Source: Sequoia sempervirens (lineage: Eukaryota > Streptophyta > Pinopsida > Cupressales > Cupressaceae). Taken from it: a stretch of DNA of 64,000 nucleotides. The stretch spans positions 1-64,000 of the forward strand of contig VDFB02321272.1 of NCBI GenBank assembly GCA_007258455.2, written 5' to 3'. The notes under the pieces are model-generated. The model was given only the letters and a program-made list of their open reading frames with translations, was not told where the DNA came from and did no database searches. Below are positions 61,730 to 64,000 of the stretch, piece by piece (position 1 is the stretch's first letter; every line of letters begins with the position of its first letter). Both the position numbers and the translations under genes were made by a program.

Positions 61730-62958
61730 TTAGGGTGCACTACCATTAAGGTCAGTTTAGAGGAATCTTTTGTAAGAGTGTTGATATGGAGTGAAGGTTT
61801 ATTTATTTCTATCAAAGGAAAATAACCAAGACCATGAGTCATTTCTTGCATGTTAGGCTCTATAGGGTTACAGATACCTTGTTCTCTAGCACTACATCCT
61901 TTTCCACCATAGCCAAGTTGTTTCATAAGTTCATAACCTTTTCCATAAAGCTTTTTCATTGCTTTTGGATTTGGTGGTTGTTTGTAATCAACTTCATCAA
62001 AGGTTGTTGTGTAATTTTTTGTGTTTTGTTCTAAAGTGGTTGAGGTGGATGCTTTTGAAGGGTCTTCCAAGTTTTGTGTTGACATTAATGTTAATCCTCT
62101 TCCCTTGTTAGAGTCTTTTTGTATGATCTTGTATTCTCCCATGAATGTTGGTGTGAAATCTGAGGAACCCAAATCATCATCTAATAGCTTCGTGAATTCT
62201 TCAATTTGTTTTTCTTTGTCTTGTTGTTGCACGAGTTCCGCTTGTGTAGTTGATGTCAGTGTTGCTAAAGGATTCTCCTTGTCTTTCTCAATGTTTAAAC
62301 AATTGTTTGGGTTAGGTTCTGCTTTGAGTGTGTACACTTTGTTGTTGTAAATGTATTTCATTTTATGATGAAGAGTAGAAGGCACTCCATTCATTTCATG
62401 AATCCATGGTCTACCTAAAAGGAGATTATATGAAAGATCATGAGGCATAACATGGATCGGTGTTTCCAATGTGGCCTTCCCAACTGTAATAGGCACAGTG
62501 ATCACACCAAGTGGTTCTTTTCCTACATTGTCAAATCCCCTAATAGATAAAGAGTCTAGTTGAATTTTTAATTTATCCACATGAAGCCTATCCAAAAGGT
62601 TTACGCTACACACATTAAGGGCAGAGCCATTGTCAACAAGGGTTCGCTTTATCCCTATTCTTTTGTATTGAGATATGATCATGAAAGCATCATTTTATTC
62701 TTGCAATTTCAAAGGGGGGAGTTCACTTTGGTGGAAAATAGTGTCAGCATTTAGTCCTTGAATGATGGTTGCTATGTCATTTGGTTGCACATTAGAAGGG
62801 ATAGAAACTTGTTGGAGGGAATTTTGAAGCATGGTGTGATAATTAGGTGAATTCTGAATTAGGTCCCATAGAGATATCTTTGCAAGAGTATTCTTAAGTT
62901 TTCCAACAATATCATACTCTTTCCCACTATGTGAAGGAAAATGAGGAGCACTAGACAA
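61726..62958 (-). pseudogene. Tat-like gypsy protease and G-patch region
   Basis: 62695-62958 reads YDIVGKLKNTLAKISLWDLI and FHQSELPPLKLQE, the spacer before protease in Tat-type elements. After a TAA (62695) the same frame gives the aspartic protease LVDNGSALNVCSVNLL and LLGRPWIHEMNGVPSTLHHK. A G-patch-like domain follows (GYELMKQLGYGGKGC, then a GLGY motif). Protease residues D-N-G-S are normal for this lineage. The RT that should follow is absent before 58184. Confidence 0.85.
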
Positions 62959-62984
62959 TATGGGATTAGGGAAAGGTAAGGGTG

Positions 62985-64000
62985 TTAGGGTTGGTTGTTG
63001 TGATTACGATTTTTTTCTAGTGTTATATGTATGAGCAACGGTATTATGACTCGGCAGTTGCAACACATTATTCTTAGGTGGGTGGAGGATGAATTCGGGT
63101 TTTTTTGAGTTTGAGGTTTGTGTGATGGTGGGTAAAGGATGAGTTGAGGTTGAATAATATTAACGTCCCTTAGTGAAGGAGAGTCTAATCTTGCCTTAGC
63201 ATCTTTTTCTAGGGACACTATGTTATTGTCAATGTTATCCTTTTCTTGCACCATGATATCCTCCCTAGGAGGAGAGTTTTTAGGAGAACTACAAACCAAA
63301 TGTTCTTAACATTGAAGGATTGGTTCTTCTAAAATGACTTCATCACAAGTAAGGGAATGATCAATGGTTTTATTTTCTTGCTTATTAATGATGGTGTTTC
63401 CTTGTTGAATAATGTTTTTCTCGTGATTCTCATCAATGGGATCTTGTAACACCATAATATATTCTTTACCAATAGGAGAGATATTAGGAGAGGGAGAAAT
63501 TTAATCTTTTATCACTAAGGTCTCATTATCTTGTGCCCTAATCTCTACCCTAGTAAGAGAGCTTTTGGGAAACTGACAAACAAGAGGTTCATCACATGTC
63601 ATGGTTAGATGTTGTAAAGCAGCTTCATCACAATTAGGGGAGGCATCAAGAGAATGACCACTATGATTTTCATGCTTACCAAATAGATCTTCCCATATGG
63701 TAGGAGCATTAGGAAAGGGAGAAATGAGATTGTCATGAATTTCAAGTATATCTTCTAACACAAAACTATCGTCTTTATTACTATGAAGGATATTAGGAGA
63801 AGAGTCAATGTGATTATCATGGTTGTCTACAATTACACCCTTATGCCCTATAATGTCTTCCCAAGTGGGAGAAGTATAATTGTCAAAGCTTTTAGTTATT
63901 AGATCTCCTATCACCAACATGTCTTCCTGACAAATGTCATTTTCATGGTCACTCATGATTATAGCATTGTCACAAGTAGGTGAAAGGTTGAGAGAGAAAT
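62985..64000 (-). pseudogene. Tat-like gypsy N-terminal polyprotein with peptide repeats, partial
   Basis: Frames 62985-63299 and 63501-63956 share one phase and are shifted from the protease frame. They encode an acidic, Asn/Ser/Pro-rich protein with degenerate repeats: SPTWEDIIGHKGVIVDNHDN, FPNAPTIWEDLFGKHENHSG, and two CDE...VCxxPK blocks. The sequence runs off the window at 64000. I assume it is the gag-side part of the element because of its position, but I see no gag core. Confidence 0.55.

Noticed and set aside
1..64000. CRISPR array, bacterial operon or organellar insertion
   Set aside because: No regularly spaced perfect repeats, Shine-Dalgarno-led gene strings or recognisable plastid or mitochondrial genes were seen.

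Overview
The window looks like intergenic DNA from a large, repeat-rich seed-plant genome. A gymnosperm such as a conifer is my best guess, because LTR retrotransposons of several ages sit nested inside one another and genes are very sparse. No sequence here fixes the species. I see no bacterial, viral or organellar gene set, no CRISPR array and no rRNA. Only one host-type gene is recognisable: a bHLH transcription-factor gene on the minus strand at 36856-38550, and it may be decayed.

Layout from the left: 1-4230 is gene-free and holds small tandem duplications. 4231-5999 and 11547-11690 are two halves of a dead LINE, split by a complete but mutated Ty1/copia element (6000-11541, target duplication ATTTC). 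12560-13543 is a probable solo LTR. 15.9-21.15 kb holds a degenerate repeat family with a recurring period of about 130-135 bp and splice-site-like edges. 21950-33161 is an old insertion with TG...CA ends and target duplication ATATG. A Ty3/gypsy chromovirus (24191-30251, minus strand, target duplication CACAT) sits inside it. 33.2-35.6 kb is a tandemly repeated block of about 1.26 kb rich in TATG/TA microsatellites, and one copy preserves the empty site of the 21950 insertion.

Right half: a SINE-like element at 38.84-38.99 kb is followed by about 5 kb of AT-rich DNA. A large inverted-repeat structure with long GA/CT tracts then spans 44.2-53.1 kb. It is split by a gypsy derivative (46008-51282, target duplication CTATC) that keeps gag, protease and chromodomain remnants. 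In place of RT-RNase H-integrase this derivative carries an unfamiliar reading frame. At 53271-58169 lies a copia-type LTR, itself split by a small non-autonomous element (53957-57514, target duplication CCTTT). The right end (61289-64000) is the gag/protease/G-patch part of a Tat-like gypsy element that runs off the window.

No gene cluster or pathway is present. The interest lies in the nested insertion history, in the bias of stop codons toward TAG where glutamine is expected, in the extra frame carried by the gypsy derivative, in the splice-like 134-bp repeat, and in the bHLH gene whose basic region lacks the usual DNA-contacting glutamate. Coordinates of LTR ends were read by hand from matching termini and target duplications. 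Domain names rest on motif recognition, not on searches.
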